Shown one piece after another: positions 11,782-22,058 of a stretch of 64,000 nucleotides of DNA. The position numbers and the translations under genes are program-made. The first letter of the stretch is position 1. Every line of letters starts with the position of its first letter. The notes below the pieces were generated by a model, which was not told the DNA's origin, searched no databases, and saw only the letters and a list, made by a program, of their open reading frames with translations. Origin of the DNA: Forficula auricularia (taxonomy: Eukaryota > Arthropoda > Insecta > Dermaptera > Forficulidae); contig JALMQS010000187.1 in assembly GCA_024734495.1 (NCBI GenBank), positions 5,936,304 through 6,000,303 of the forward strand. Reading direction: 5' to 3'.

Positions 11782-11825
11782 AAAACTGAAGATGAAGGCC
11801 AAGCCTTCGAAATTATAGACTCTTA
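11782..11825 (+). ncRNA. Hammerhead-like RNA motif
   Basis: Core CTGAAGAT, stem II GAAGGC/GCCTTC with loop CAA, then GAAA and TTATAGAC. Stem II is perfect, but the stem III palindrome (ACTATAGT in sister copies) has decayed and the NUH site is lost. A Harbinger-like MITE is inserted directly after it. Confidence 0.45.
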
Positions 11826-11944
11826 GGGCCAGTTGTATGTCGGTTGGTAAACTCTTTTTAAACGTTGGCAAAGGGTAAAACCCTAGAATTTTTACCCTTT
11901 GCCAACGATTAAAAAGAGTTTACCAACCGACATACAACTGGCCC
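11826..11944. mobile_element. PIF/Harbinger-like MITE
   Basis: A 119-bp near-perfect palindrome with ends GGGCCAGTTGTATGTCGG, flanked by TTA on both sides (3-bp duplication typical of PIF/Harbinger). Relatives at 28297-28488 and ending at 17490 share TTGTATGTCG. Confidence 0.85.
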
Positions 11945-12137
11945 TTAGAGATAAAAAAAGTCTGATTTGGAAACCGATGGTACATATGCTCTTATCTGCT
12001 GGTACGGGAAAATAATGATATTAAAAAGTGCAAAATAGTTTATAATAATATGAAAAAAGTTATAAAAATACTTCCAAAGTCACGAGTCCACATATCATGG
12101 CCTCGCCGGCCGCAAAGTCCGGTATGTTACTCTAGAG

Positions 12138-12570
12138 CAGTGTTCTCCATCCGGGGGAATTTAAGTATTTCAAGGGAGGAATTGTTCTGGCAAAAAAAAA
12201 CTCAACTTTCTCATTAGATATAAATATTACTTAACTTTATAGCTAAATTAAAATATGATACATTAACTATATTTTCAATTAAAAGGATATTATTTTATTT
12301 AAAAAGAACCGTGTTTGCTAGTCCTATTTTATTTTAATGAAATGGCTAAGGGGCCTTGTAAAATATCGATTACGTCTGCCCAAAATAAAGTATCAAATAG
12401 AAGTTGGCTTTTATTTCAACTTTTTATTTCCCCATAACTGACCCCTTAGCCAATTCATTAAGATATTATTTTAAATAAACTTTTTGAGTTAGAAACTCTT
12501 GGAAAGGGGGAAGGCATTCTTATAAAATTACAGAAGGGGTTAATTGAAAGAAAAAGGTTGAGAACCTCTG
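12138..12570. mobile_element. hAT-like non-autonomous element
   Basis: Ends CAGTGTTCTCCATCC and, inverted, CAGAGGTTCTCAACC. Flanks ctctagag and ttctagag match at 7 of 8 bases, the expected 8-bp hAT duplication. 433 bp with no coding content. Confidence 0.8.
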
Positions 12571-12913
12571 TTCTAGAGTCTAGTATTTTGAAAATCCTGA
12601 AAGATTTTAAATCCAAAAAAGTCATAACTATCCCCAAAAAACTTTTTTTTTAAATAAAATGTCATGGAAAACCTTGTATTTATAATCGACAGTATATTTA
12701 TAAGAAATCAGAATTGTAGGTATTTCCCTTACAAGTGCGAAATACAGCCAATTCCATGAAATGGTGAGCATTTCAACCTCAAGACAAAGACAATTGGCAG
12801 AATCAGACTAGGAACAAATTAGCATTTGTACTTTATAACAATTTATGATGGGAATGAAATGAATGATGGCCAACCGCGTTGTGTATGTTAATTTTTTTTA
12901 TATTAAATTGTAG

Positions 12914-12951
12914 ACCCTTAAGAAGGAGGGAAAATCCTCCGAAACGTTGGT
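12914..12951 (+). ncRNA. Hammerhead-like RNA motif, one core change
   Basis: Stem I ACC/GGT, core CTTAAGAA (T where G5 is expected), stem II GGAGG/CCTCC with loop GAAAAT, GAAA, then CGTT (palindromic ACGT plus U). Geometry matches the other copies exactly. Confidence 0.45.
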
Positions 12952-13789
12952 TTTTGAGGGATGAAAAAAATGGAAATCCATAAATCTACTTCATTCGAGA
13001 GAATTTTTTTCCATTATCCTTCGGCTGCCTTTCCATCACTTTTCAAATTATAACAATGTATTTTTCTAAATCTAGATGAAATAGAAAATTTTCTGATTAA
13101 AACACGATTGGTGGGGAATAGGGTATTTTCTACTCGCTAATAAGTTGGCTGAATTGCCACTACGCTGTTACAGACAATGGATAAATATAATTTTCTGAAA
13201 TTGTGAGTTTAACATGTAATTCCAATATATGTATAATAAATACATATATTAACCGGTGCTTGTGGATTTAGGAAAAAATCAAAGATGAACCCTTTTCGAA
13301 ATATTCCAAAAAAATGTATAAAATATGGGCTTCTTTCAATAAATTATGCATAGTATGAAATTAGGTAGGTACACCTAAATTACAAGCAGATTTTATTAAA
13401 AAATGAAGAAAAAATTAACATTAGTACCATCATTGTACGTATCTTTATTAATATCGTCAATTTTATTTACTATAAATTATCACAATTTGTAGTGAATATC
13501 AAAAATAAAAATATAAGCCATTAGGTATTGTTCCATATTCTTTGGAATGTATTTAAATTATAAATGGAATTAAAACAACAACTTATGACTAAATGATACA
13601 ATAAACAAAATAACAAATGACAAATTTTAAAAATTAGATGGGAGAATATTTTTGGATTGTTAGTCGGAATGATGATCTGGAATATTCTTCGGGTTACAAC
13701 TATCCATGATGAATTTGGAAAATATCATTTTATTAGAAAATCACGAGGGCTTCTTATGGCAAATGCAAACTCGTATCAATAATGTTTAT

Positions 13790-14720
13790 TACGTCAGAAA
13801 GGTTGTATTACGCTCCTTGGAAATTGAAGTGCCAAAAGTAATCTGGGCCAATAGTTGTCCTTCGAAGTAGAACCAGTCTGATTTATATATTACATGGGTA
13901 AACATTTTCAGTCAGAGATTTAATTCTTTAACGTAAAAATATTTCGCATTCAAGGGATATTAAATTTAAGCATACAGCCAAACTATTTGGTTTAAATAAA
14001 ATTTTTATTACATGTCAGAAAGTTTGTATGTATTACCCTGGAAATTGAACCCTAGTTGCACAATGTTTCAAACCATATAGCAACTATATAGGGGCTATAT
14101 AGATTCTCAAAATTTATATAGGCACTATATAGTTACTATATAGTTTGAAACATTGTGGTACTAGGGAAGTGCCAAAAAGAAATCTAGGCCAATGGCTGTC
14201 CTTCGAAGTAAAACCAGTCTAACATATATTACATGGGTAAAAATTTCCAATCAAAGATTTAATTCTTTACTGTACAAATATTTCGCATTGAACAGATTTT
14301 AAATTTAAGCATACAGCCAAACTATTTTGTTAAAATAAAATTTTTATTAGATGTGAGAAAGTTTGTATGTATTACCCTGGAAATTGAAGTGCCAAAAAGA
14401 AATATAGGCCAATGGCTGACTGCCCTTCGGAGTAAAACCAGTTTAACATATATTAAACTCGTAAAAATTTCAAGTGAATTTAAATTTAAACATACAGCCA
14501 AAAAATATAGTTTAAATTAAATTTTTATTACAGTCAGAAAGGTTGTACAAGTATTCACCCTCCTTGGAAATTGAAGTGCCAAAAAGAAACCAATGGTTGT
14601 CCTTCGAAGTAAAACCAGTCTGACATATATTACAAGCGTAAAAATTTTCAATCAAAAATTTAAATCTTCATTGTAAAAATATTTCTTATTCATTCTAAAT
14701 TTAAACATATACCATTCATA
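13790..14720. repeat. Tandem repeat, about four copies of a roughly 200-250 bp unit
   Basis: The unit contains GGAAATTGAAGTGCCAAAA, GTCCTTCGAAGTAAAACCAG and CATACAGCCAAA in fixed order. Copies begin near 13795, 14030, 14370 and 14550 and decay at the right edge. The second copy is split by the palindromic element at 14050-14166. Confidence 0.75.
14050..14166. mobile_element. Palindromic MITE inside a tandem repeat
   Basis: Ends CCCTAGTTGCACAATGTTTC and, inverted, CCCTAGTACCACAATGTTTC; the interior is a run of CTATATAG-type palindromes. Neighbouring repeat copies show the empty site (GGAAATTGAAGTGCC), so the insertion point is known; the duplication is at most about 2 bp (AA). Confidence 0.75.
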
Positions 14721-15409
14721 TAACTTGAATTGAAATTACTGAGGGTTTGAAAATTTTCAAAACTAAAAGGCCAATGCCATGACTAGTCCCGAAATAAAAT
14801 ATATCATTTTAATCTAATTTGATTATTTTATAATATAATTATTCTCTCCTTGTGCAATGCAAATATTTCATCCATTTATTCTTTTATTTATATATGACAC
14901 TATGGGTTCAAAACAAAAATTGTAGGATAAAGTGTGCTCTTTTCAAATAGAAATCAATAATACCATTCGGGGTTACCTACTCTGAGTAATTCATTTTTCT
15001 AAATAGATAGTAGTAACTATTTTAAGGGATTGGTTCTAGCTTATCATAAACAGTGTAAAATTGTAATTAATATTCTAATTTCACCAAAAGTACTTCAAAA
15101 GAAAAGATTTTTATAGATCATCAATCGAACTAACCAAGCTTGAACAAAAAAGAAAAAAAAGGAAAAAAAATCTGAATTTATTTGAATATCATCAATTTTA
15201 TTTCATACATTATAAATAAAAAATTGTGTAATTATAATAATAATAATGAATCTTGAAAAATTTATAATTTTTCTCTTCAATAAAGGATAGATTTTTATTA
15301 GTTGAATAAAAGATTTCACTGTCGATGGTAACAGAATTGTTTTATTTTAGAGTTAAAAATAAAATGAGAGAGTCTTCTGTTTTTAAATAAAATAATTGTT
15401 AATTATTTC

Positions 15410-15455
15410 TAGAGACTATAGTTTCGAAGGCATTGCCTTCATCATCAGATCTATC
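15410..15455 (-). ncRNA. Hammerhead-like RNA motif (left arm)
   Basis: Core CTGATGAT, stem II GAAGGC/GCCTTC with loop AAT, GAAA, palindromic stem III ACTATAGT, then C (GUC). Stem I can pair TAGA/TCTA with one bulged T. All boxes intact. Confidence 0.55.
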
Positions 15456-15539
15456 ACAAATATTTCAAATTAGTTACAAATTAAGATTTATATATTTTTC
15501 AAAAGTATAAATCTTAATTTGTAACTAATTTGAAATATT

Positions 15540-15585
15540 GTGATGATTGATGATGAAAGCAATGCCTTCGAAACTATAGTCTCTA
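15540..15585 (+). ncRNA. Hammerhead-like RNA motif (right arm, mutated)
   Basis: Mirror copy of the left-arm motif. The core begins TTGATGAT (C3 changed to T) and stem II has one mismatch (GAAAGC/GCCTTC). GAAA, ACTATAGT and C are kept. Confidence 0.45.
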
Positions 15586-15687
15586 GAAATAATTAAAAAA
15601 TTATTTTATTTAAAAAACAGAAGACTCTTATTTTATTTTAACCTAAGATAGATTTTTATATTTCATTATTCGTGTCCATGATTAATA

Positions 15688-15771
15688 ATAATTAAAGGAA
15701 TCGTAGGGAGTTGGACATGGCTTTGTATTTAATTTAAAGTCATGTCCAACTCCTAAGATTCTTTTAATTAG
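15688..15771. repeat. Short palindrome
   Basis: Arms TAATTAAAGGAATCGTAGGG and the complementary CTCCTAAGATTCTTTTAATTA surround GAGTTGGACATG/CATGTCCAACTC. Possibly a MITE; no clear duplication. Confidence 0.55.
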
Positions 15772-15792
15772 TAGATCTTTATATTTTTTAAC

Positions 15793-15880
15793 CGAATTCA
15801 TTTTTTTTAAATGTCGTCGCTTCATGTGATATTTGAGATTATCCTTTCGTTTGCGAAAGTAATGTCAAAAGGTACAATTG
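15793..15880 (-). pseudogene. Vestigial zinc finger, partial duplicate of the 15.9-kb exon
   Basis: The minus strand reads NCTF, stop, HYFRKRKDNLKYHMKRRHLKK, against NCSFCSYVCKRKDNLKYHTE and RRHLKK in the last finger of the exon just upstream. The second finger cysteine codon is now TGA. It lies after the exon's stop, in the presumed 3' UTR, so it is a decayed tandem copy of the C-terminal half. Confidence 0.8.
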
Positions 15881-15885
15881 AAAAA

Positions 15886-16373
15886 TTATTCGTTTTTAAG
15901 ATTAATAAAGAGCGGATCTTTGTTTAAAGTTTCTTTAGTTTTTTTTAAATGTCGACGCTCCGTGTGGTATTTGAGATTATCCTTTCGTTTGCAAACGTAC
16001 GAGCAAAAGCTGCAGTTGAACCGTGGGGGCATTCCGCATTCGTTATTCAGATGTCGTAATAAATTATAGCGTTGATGGTAATATTTGTTACATTTGGGAC
16101 AGACGTGCAACGGTTGCTGTTCTTTCGATTTCAAATGTCGTTGTTGAAGGTGGTTGTGCAACGGTTGCTGTTCTTTCGATTTCAAATGTCGTTGTTGAAG
16201 GTGGTTTTTGAGCTTGTGTTTGAAATTGCATCGATACGGGCAATACGGACATTTGAATTGTCTTTCGGTGAAGCATTGAAAACGCAGGTGCGTGTCTAGC
16301 GCTTCTCTGCTTTCGAATTCCATGTTACAATTGGGACAGAATTGCTGCATCGATGTTAACACTTTCAAGAATT
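15886..16373 (-). CDS. lola: Alternative 3' terminal exon with four zinc fingers and duplicated linker
   Basis: Acceptor TCTGTTCGCAG; AA completes a codon, then 162 codons with TAA. Fingers: C2HC (CPNCNMEFESREALDTHLRF, ending QC), C2H2 (CPYCPYRCNFKHKLKNHLQQ, ending RH), C2HC (CPKCNKYYHQRYNLLRHLNN, ending EC) and C2H2 (CSFCSYVCKRKDNLKYHTER, ending RH). It thus holds two full C2HC/C2H2 pairs, where most exons have one. Between the pairs, the 17-residue unit NHLQQRHLKSKEQQPLH is present twice in tandem, from a 51-bp DNA duplication at about 16107-16208. The duplication keeps frame and does not break a finger. It repeats the end of finger 2 and the linker, changing the spacing between the pairs. 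Confidence 0.9.
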
Positions 16374-16740
16374 CTGCGAACAGATAGAGAGAAATCAATT
16401 GATGAGGAAATTAACAAATTCCATGCTAGAGAAATGACAAAAATAAAATTTTTTAAAAAAAATATAAAAAAAATATACATATATATATATCTCTAATACC
16501 TATAGGAAAAGCTACTAGAGAGAGAGAAATGGAAAAAGTATTCAATCAAAAAAGAAAACTACTTCTAGGGAGTGTTTGTGTGTGTTTTGTGTGTGTGTGT
16601 GTGTGTGTTTGTCGAGGGGTGAACCGCGATTAGAATTAGGTTTACACCGTCTTTGGAATTATTTGGAATTACTTAGGAATTAAAGGAGACAATAAAAGAG
16701 TGTGTCCTCCGCTGGAATTATAAATTTTATCTATTTATAA

Positions 16741-16787
16741 CGAGACTACAGTTTCGAGGACTTTGCCATCTTCATCAGTCTATTACA
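16741..16787 (-). ncRNA. Hammerhead-like RNA motif (F1 left arm)
   Basis: Core CTGATGAA, partly mismatched stem II (GATGGC/GTCCTC), GAAA, then ACTGTAGT and C, in which stem III keeps all but one pair as a wobble. Confidence 0.45.
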
Positions 16788-16817
16788 TTCATAAATTAAT
16801 TCCTGTGAATCAATTGT

Positions 16818-16868
16818 AATAGACTGATGAAGAGGACAAAGCCCTCGAAACTATAGTCTCGTTATAAA
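16818..16868 (+). ncRNA. Hammerhead-like RNA motif (F1 right arm)
   Basis: Core CTGATGAA, stem II GAGG/CCTC plus an inner C-G pair and loop AAA, GAAA, palindromic ACTATAGT, then C (GUC). Stem I begins GA/TC. Confidence 0.55.
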
Positions 16869-17369
16869 TAAATAAAATTTATAATTCCAGTAGAAGACAC
16901 ACTCTTTTATTGTCTCTTTCAATAGATAAAAATTCTGTTACCCTCGGCACAAAAAACTTTCTACGTAGGAATTCATTAGATAATCTATTGTCATCTATTG
17001 TCTTCCACTTGGAAATGCAAGTGGAAGTGGAAGTAGGTAAACACGATTTTTGGTCGCAGTTCACCCCTCGGTGTTTGTTATTTTTTCATCATAGGCTCCA
17101 CGGAGGAGCGCTTGATGAAAGTCATGATTTAAAAAATAAAATAATAAATAAACAAATAAATAAAATATATAAACAAACAAAATAAATAAATAAATAAAAC
17201 AAATATACAAAGTAATCCTGCCGAGAATATGTCAGAAATCAAGTCCAGACATGATCGTCTAGTTGGTAGGATTGATTCATTTGTGAAGATAAAATAAATA
17301 ATATGGTAAGGAGCATTCAATTTACCTACATCAATAATCTCTAGATAATTTGAAGAAATAACATATATA

Positions 17370-17490
17370 CAGATACAGATGACAGGCACTTTCATCTGAT
17401 TGGCCATCCCATCGGGCACAATGTGAATTCTAAGGTTTTACTCTTTGTCAACGTTTAAAAAGAGTTTACTAACCGACATACAACTGGCCC
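17370..17490. mobile_element. Truncated PIF/Harbinger-like MITE
   Basis: The right end reads CCGACATACAACTGGCCC followed by TAA. The interior GACAGGCACTTTCA and TTGGCCATCCC match the element at 28297-28488. The left end is not found. Confidence 0.6.
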
Positions 17491-17648
17491 TAAGAAACTC
17501 AAATACGGCTGTAGCCATTTTTTTTTTTTGAAGTGAAACTTCTTTAGCGACGTTTCTGTTTGAAAATCTTTGTTACAATAAAGGGAAATGACTAAGATGA
17601 GAAATAAGAATATTTTTTGGGAGGGGGTATATATTTATTGTAATGATA

Positions 17649-17860
17649 CTTGATGAATTGGGGGGGGGGTCAGGTCCGCCGAGTGAGTATGAATCAAGCT
17701 AGCCCAGGTTCAAGCCCGGCTCACTGCAAATATATGAGCGGCTATAATCTGACCCCTACACCAATTTACACAGACTTCCTCATATCCACATTCATAGCTG
17801 TGGTGACTGGCTAAAATAGGCATTTAGTTCCCGAGGCCAATAAATAATAACAATAAAAAA
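17649..17860 (+). mobile_element. tRNA-derived SINE, family S2
   Basis: tRNA-like head GGGTCAGGTCCGCCGAGTGA with B box GGTTCAAGCCC, then CTCACTGCAAATAT, GGCTATAATCTGACCCC and a tail GGCCAATAAATAATAACAAT. A sister copy lies reversed at 19190-19405. The preceding 130 bp (GAAGTGAAACTTCTTTAG to about 17645) also recurs before a truncated S2 head at 19532. Confidence 0.7.
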
Positions 17861-18013
17861 TTTATTTAAGGAGAAATAATTACCACTCCAGCAAGCATCC
17901 ACCCCCGCTCAGTTAACATACTTAAAGTTGAAATTTTCTGCTTTCTTAATTTTTAAGGAACTTGAGATCGGTTCGAGGTGAAAGATTTTAAATAAGAGTT
18001 GATTATGTATATA

Positions 18014-18417
18014 TCACATACTACTAAAGGGCATTTGTGCCTGTCTCTGTAACTATCTATGTATGTCCGTCCCATCTGGGGTTGGGAGGTGTGGTCCGGG
18101 GGGATGGGAGATCCATGGGTGGCGGTTGGGAGGAGAGGTCCAGGGGTGGGGGTCCAGAGAGCTACCAAAGAGCAGTTGTCCCTGTGTCTATCTATATCAT
18201 CACTTAGATATTATTGTCTGTATGTACCTAAGTTTATATGTAGGGTGTGGAGTCTGGAGGGTGGGGGTCCAGGGGGATAGTAAAGGGAATTTGTGCCTAT
18301 GTCTGTGGGATGGAGAGTGGTTGGAGATGGAGGAGTGAGAGTGTTCAAGTGAAGGGTGGTCCAGGGGGCGAAGCCCTTGGCTAGCAAGAGGCCCACGGAA
18401 GGCGGGCCTTGCAGCTA
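18014..18417 (+). mobile_element. Helitron-like element
   Basis: The 3' end has GGGGGCGAAGCCC, a hairpin region and GCAGCTAG followed by T, matching the Helitron end at 30732. Two imperfect repeats of a G-rich segment (GGTCCAGGGG, GTGCCT.TGTCT) fill the interior. The 5' boundary, TC at 18014, is a guess. Confidence 0.5.
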
Positions 18418-19189
18418 GTATATATTATAAATTTATGTGAAACGTACCTAGTATCTTAATAAACTCTTATTTTATTATTTGATATTTCAATACTTTTTAT
18501 TTATTTACCTTGATTTAATTTACAATTTACAATAAAAAATCGTCGGAAAATAAGATCCCTACTGTATATTATATATTTATTCTAAGACTAAAGAGAGAGA
18601 GAAATTTATCTAAAGAAATAAATAAACTAAATATTGATATATTTTCTAAATAGATTTAAAAGAAAAAAGTAAAAATAAAACACTTTTATTAAACAAATAA
18701 ATTTTTTTATTAATCAACAAATTATCATCTTCAATCCCAAGTATGTCGAGTTAATGATTAAAAATGTATAATATCTTACAGGTATATAAAAAGCAACTTT
18801 TAAATACATTTTTTAATAGGTACATTTTGCAATCTTTTAAAGAAAAAAATGGTTTTATTGAAAAAATATAATATAATATAGAGTATATAATAAATTAAGA
18901 GTACTAAGCAGTGAAATACACCGATTAGATTTTTCGAAACACATTTAGGAGCTTATTCTAAGGGGTGTTATTTATAAAAAATGTACAAATTATCTCTGAT
19001 TGAAAATAATTATATGAATATAGAAAAATATACATCCAGGGTTGGGAAAATAATCTTACAACTCAAATTAGCAAAACGAGGCGATGTTGTTAAGAACTTT
19101 TTTCGACACTAGAAAAAAATGATAAAGAGATTAATTTTTAAAATAAGAAGAAAGATTGAAGCGTGGGAGGAAGTATGGCCAGTGGCCTA

Positions 19190-19405
19190 GGGGGTATTTT
19201 ATTGGTTTTGGGAATTAAATGCTCATTTAGCCGGTCCCAGTTAGGGTTATTTATTTTTTCATGAATGCGTTTGTGTGTGTGTGGAAATTAGTGTAGAGAT
19301 CATATTTTAGCCGGTCAAATATTTGCAGTGAGCACGACTTGAAACCTGCCTCGCTTGATTCATAGGCAACTATTCTACCCACTAGCCAATTTGACCCCGA
19401 TTTGT
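19190..19405 (-). mobile_element. tRNA-derived SINE, family S2 (reverse)
   Basis: Reading the minus strand: GGGTCAAATTGGCTAGTGGG head, B box GGTTTCAAGTC, CTCACTGCAAATAT, GGCTAAAATATGATCTC, a (CA)n stretch and the tail CCAATAAAATACC. Colinear with the copy at 17649-17860. Confidence 0.7.
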
Positions 19406-19560
19406 AATTTTTGAAGGGAAACTTCTCTAGTGACGTTTCTGTTTGAAATTGTTTGTTACAAAAAAGGGGAAATAAGAATATTTTTGGGGAGGGGTATGTA
19501 TATATTTATTCTTATCGATACTTAATGAATTGGGGAGTCAGATTTGCCGAGTGGGTAAAA
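19396..19560 (+). repeat. Duplicate of the 17.5-kb pre-SINE segment with a truncated S2 head
   Basis: Matches 17515-17690 in order (GAAACTTCT, GACGTTTCTGTTTGAAA, GGGGAAATAAGAATATTTTT, TTAATGAATTGGGG) and breaks off within the tRNA-like head. Confidence 0.6.
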
Positions 19561-21294
19561 CCTATAAAAAATTTTCCTTAACACCCCCTATAAGAAAATC
19601 CTGCAACTGGTTATGGGAAGAATAATTTTAGCCACCATCAGTTGTGAGTAATATATCTGAAAATTTATTACTCCATAGTGACTGAAATACTTCTACAATC
19701 TTTCTTCTTAATTCCAAACAAGTTACCTTATTTGTCCTAAAACAGAAAAAAAATATCGTGTCAATTATTTTGTTTACTTGAATGGTTTTTCGCCCAATCC
19801 GTGAAATTGTAATAGACCGAAAATTACGAATATAAATTTTTGGAAAATGTCCATTTAATAAAAAATACATTAATAAACAACAATTCGATCCCTATTTCTG
19901 TGTATTGTAAGTGAAATGAGCAGCTTAAGAGTTCATTCACAACTATCCACAAAATTGTTTTTTACAGTAAGTTTTTAGAGAGCCTTTATGAAAGTAACAG
20001 TTTTTTTTTTTTTATTATATATATATCTAATATCTGTTAATTTATAATAGATTTTGTTTTAATTTAATGGTGATTTGTTAAAAAAGTGAAGAGATGACAT
20101 ATGTTCACGAGCTTTTTTGAACCCTCAAAAATATAAGTACACTGTATAAAAAATTCTATAAAGTATAAACTATAAAGTTTCTTCCAGATAAGATAATAAA
20201 AACACTGGTTTTAAATTTAGGATATCTAAAAGTACAAACGTCCCTATTATAGTGATAATTCTCACAAATAGCTTTATCAATAAACTAAGGAGAATCGATA
20301 TAGAAATTTCAAAATTTTGGATCTCCCCCATTCTCCTTTTTATCACTTTTTTTTTTATTATTGTAATTCTCTTTATTGAATAGGATAAAAACTTAATCTC
20401 TATTATTTTTAGTTTCTAGGACAAAATATTGAAATTTTTTATTTTTTCATCCCCTCATTTTGGCCCTTTTTTAAGTACTTACATGGAAGACTTAAACATG
20501 GATAAATTGGAAAAGAATGACTCCAAGTTATGACTATATAATTTTCAGAAAATTTATTTTCAATAAAATCATATTAAGGTTACTTTTTAGAATAGACAAT
20601 GGCTCGAGAAGGGGGCTTTCGTGATTCTGTAGAGGTGCACAAGAACTTAACCAAGATAAAAGCGAATGATCTTCAGTTTAGCTCATCACTCTGTTAAAAT
20701 TGATGAGTTAAATTGAACTTACTACTATCATCCCTTGAAGACCACTTCAGAAATAGGCACCGAAAAATGGTGGAAAGCTTTCCGATTTAAATATGGGTGG
20801 TCTAACCAAAAAAAGAAAACATTACAAAAACAATATGGCAACGATTAATCTAAAATGTAGCCTCACGTGTTTAAACGAAACATTGCAAATATAGTAAAAA
20901 ACAAATCACATCTTAATTATAATAACAAGTGTTATTTTTGAGTGTTTTAACTTAGGCTTGCACAAATAAAATCCCGCTTACAATAATATAATTCCACAAA
21001 AATTGATCTCTGTCCGAGCAACTATGAAATAATTAAATATATATGGTACATACATAATCTCCTTTAAATATGATTTTTTAAAGCGTGTGAATTTAATGTT
21101 CACAAAAAATCATATTTACACAAAAATTGTTATTTGTATGAATTGAGTAAACAATTAACAAAGAAATGGTAGGGATATTTTGAAAAGTAGGAAAAAGGCC
21201 TGATAATGAAAACTTAAGAAACTATGTAGTTAACATTATTATCGTTCAGTCCCATAATCAGTATTAAGTATAACAAATTAGAGGAAAAAGGAAA

Positions 21295-21345
21295 TAAACT
21301 CAGTATTTTCGCTGATTTATTCCAGCTTCATCAGGCTCTTGATTA
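21295..21345 (-). ncRNA. Hammerhead-like RNA motif (F2 left arm)
   Basis: Core CTGATGAA, stem II GCTG/CAGC with loop GAATAAAT, GAAA. The segment after GAAA (ATACTGAG) has lost the ACGT palindrome of the right-arm copy. Confidence 0.45.
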
Positions 21346-21565
21346 AATTACTTTCAAACACTTTGTCACTTGATTTTGCCTTGCCTGCAGTTACATACAT
21401 ATAATAATATAATAATATAATGAGGTGAGAGTGTAACGTCAGTTTGTCAAGTTTTATTGATACTCTAAACAAATATTGGTGTTATACGAGTAAATGTATA
21501 ACAAATTATTATAAGGATGTAACTGAATGGCAAGGAAAAATCAAGTGGCAAAGTGTTTGAAAGTA

Positions 21566-21876
21566 CAGTGAAACCCATCAAATCCGAACTAATTGGAGCT
21601 GTAGCATGTTCGGATTAGCCGAAAGCTGGTGGTTTGGAGATCTTATTGAAGAAAATGGTTCTCTGTCTATCCTTGAGAAACTGAAGAAAGTACAATAAAA
21701 GACGTTATTTACTGGGTTGAAGAATCGTGACAAAATACAAGAGTGAACTTACTGCGGAGATTTTGGAAGAAGCTTTGGCCTAGCCTCGAGTTCGAGAAAA
21801 CACCTACCCAAACTTGAATTTGTCAAAAAAAACTCGTTCGGATTTCCCGGGATTTCGGATTTGAGGGTTTTCACTG
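21566..21876. mobile_element. Deleted Tigger-like element nested in F2
   Basis: Ends CAGTGAAACCCATCAAATCC and, inverted, CAGTGAAAACCCTCAAATCC, flanked by TA on both sides. The uninterrupted left arm of F2 shows the empty site (AAAGTAATTT), proving a TA target duplication. The interior has transposase scraps (ILEEALA, LRENTYPNLNL) without an ORF. Confidence 0.9.
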
Positions 21877-21883
21877 TAATTTG

Positions 21884-21935
21884 ATCAAGAGCCTGATGAA
21901 GCTGGAATAAATCAGTGAAACGTTGCACGAGAAAC
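21884..21935 (+). ncRNA. Hammerhead-like RNA motif (F2 right arm)
   Basis: Stem I GC/GC, core CTGATGAA, stem II GCTG/CAGT (last pair a wobble), GAAA, palindromic ACGT, then T (GUU). Confidence 0.5.
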
Positions 21936-22058
21936 ACCGAGTTTAATTGTTTCCTTTTTCCTCTGATTTGTTATATTTAAGAAACTAGATTATGAGAAGA
22001 TAATTTTTTCTTAATTCTTAAGCGACTCTCGTTCTATGAGTTCTTTCAACTCGTTCTT

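Larger units (their letters stand above)
15350..15645. mobile_element. Foldback element carrying inverted hammerhead-like motifs
   Basis: Long arms are complementary: the left contains GAGAGTCTTCTG, the right CAGAAGACTC, with TCTAGAGACTATAGTTTCGA on the left mirrored on the right. The centre is a second palindrome of ATTTCAAATTAGTTACAAAT. Each arm contains one hammerhead-like motif. Confidence 0.75.
7494..15885. other. 8.4-kb spacer rich in small mobile elements
   Basis: The longest gap in the minus-strand array. It contains a plus-strand exon candidate, a SINE, hAT-like and Harbinger-like MITEs, hammerhead-like motifs, a four-copy tandem repeat and two foldbacks, all listed. A further hammerhead-like relic (TTGAAAAAGTC, then GCGAAACGTC) is at 9519-9560. 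I see no minus-strand zinc-finger exon here. Confidence 0.5.
16680..16922. mobile_element. Foldback element F1, nested in an M8 MITE
   Basis: Ends TTAAAGGAGACAATAAAAGA and, inverted, TTGAAAGAGACAATAAAAGA; the arms run to a centre near 16800. A near-identical copy is at 51485-51746. Each arm bears one hammerhead-like motif. It interrupts the M8 element, so it arrived later. Confidence 0.85.
16613..17070. mobile_element. MITE family M8, copy 2 (interrupted)
   Basis: Ends CGAGGGGTGAACCGCGA and, inverted, CGAGGGGTGAACTGCGACC, flanked by perfect 8-bp duplications gtgtttgt at 16605-16612 and 17071-17078. It is 458 bp rather than 155 because a foldback element has inserted at 16680-16922. Confidence 0.9.
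21264..21980. mobile_element. Foldback element F2 with nested Tigger
   Basis: The left arm, from ATAACAAATTAGAGGAAAAA, is mirrored by the right arm ending TCCTCTGATTTGTTAT. The arms continue through GCTTCATCAGGCTCTTGAT and CACTTTG. The right arm is split by a 311-bp Tigger derivative, the left arm is not. Each arm carries a hammerhead-like motif. Confidence 0.85.
16374..22058. other. 5.7-kb spacer with nested MITEs, SINEs and a Helitron-like element
   Basis: No exon on either strand. Listed elements fill about half. GC-rich stretches at 18060-18400 are Helitron interior rather than coding. The remainder (about 18420-19140 and 19900-21260) is AT-rich with nothing I can name. Confidence 0.5.

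Noticed and set aside
18059..18396. Overlapping ORFs on both strands of the G-rich block
   Set aside because: They arise from G/C-rich repeats inside a Helitron-like element and contain no recognisable domain.
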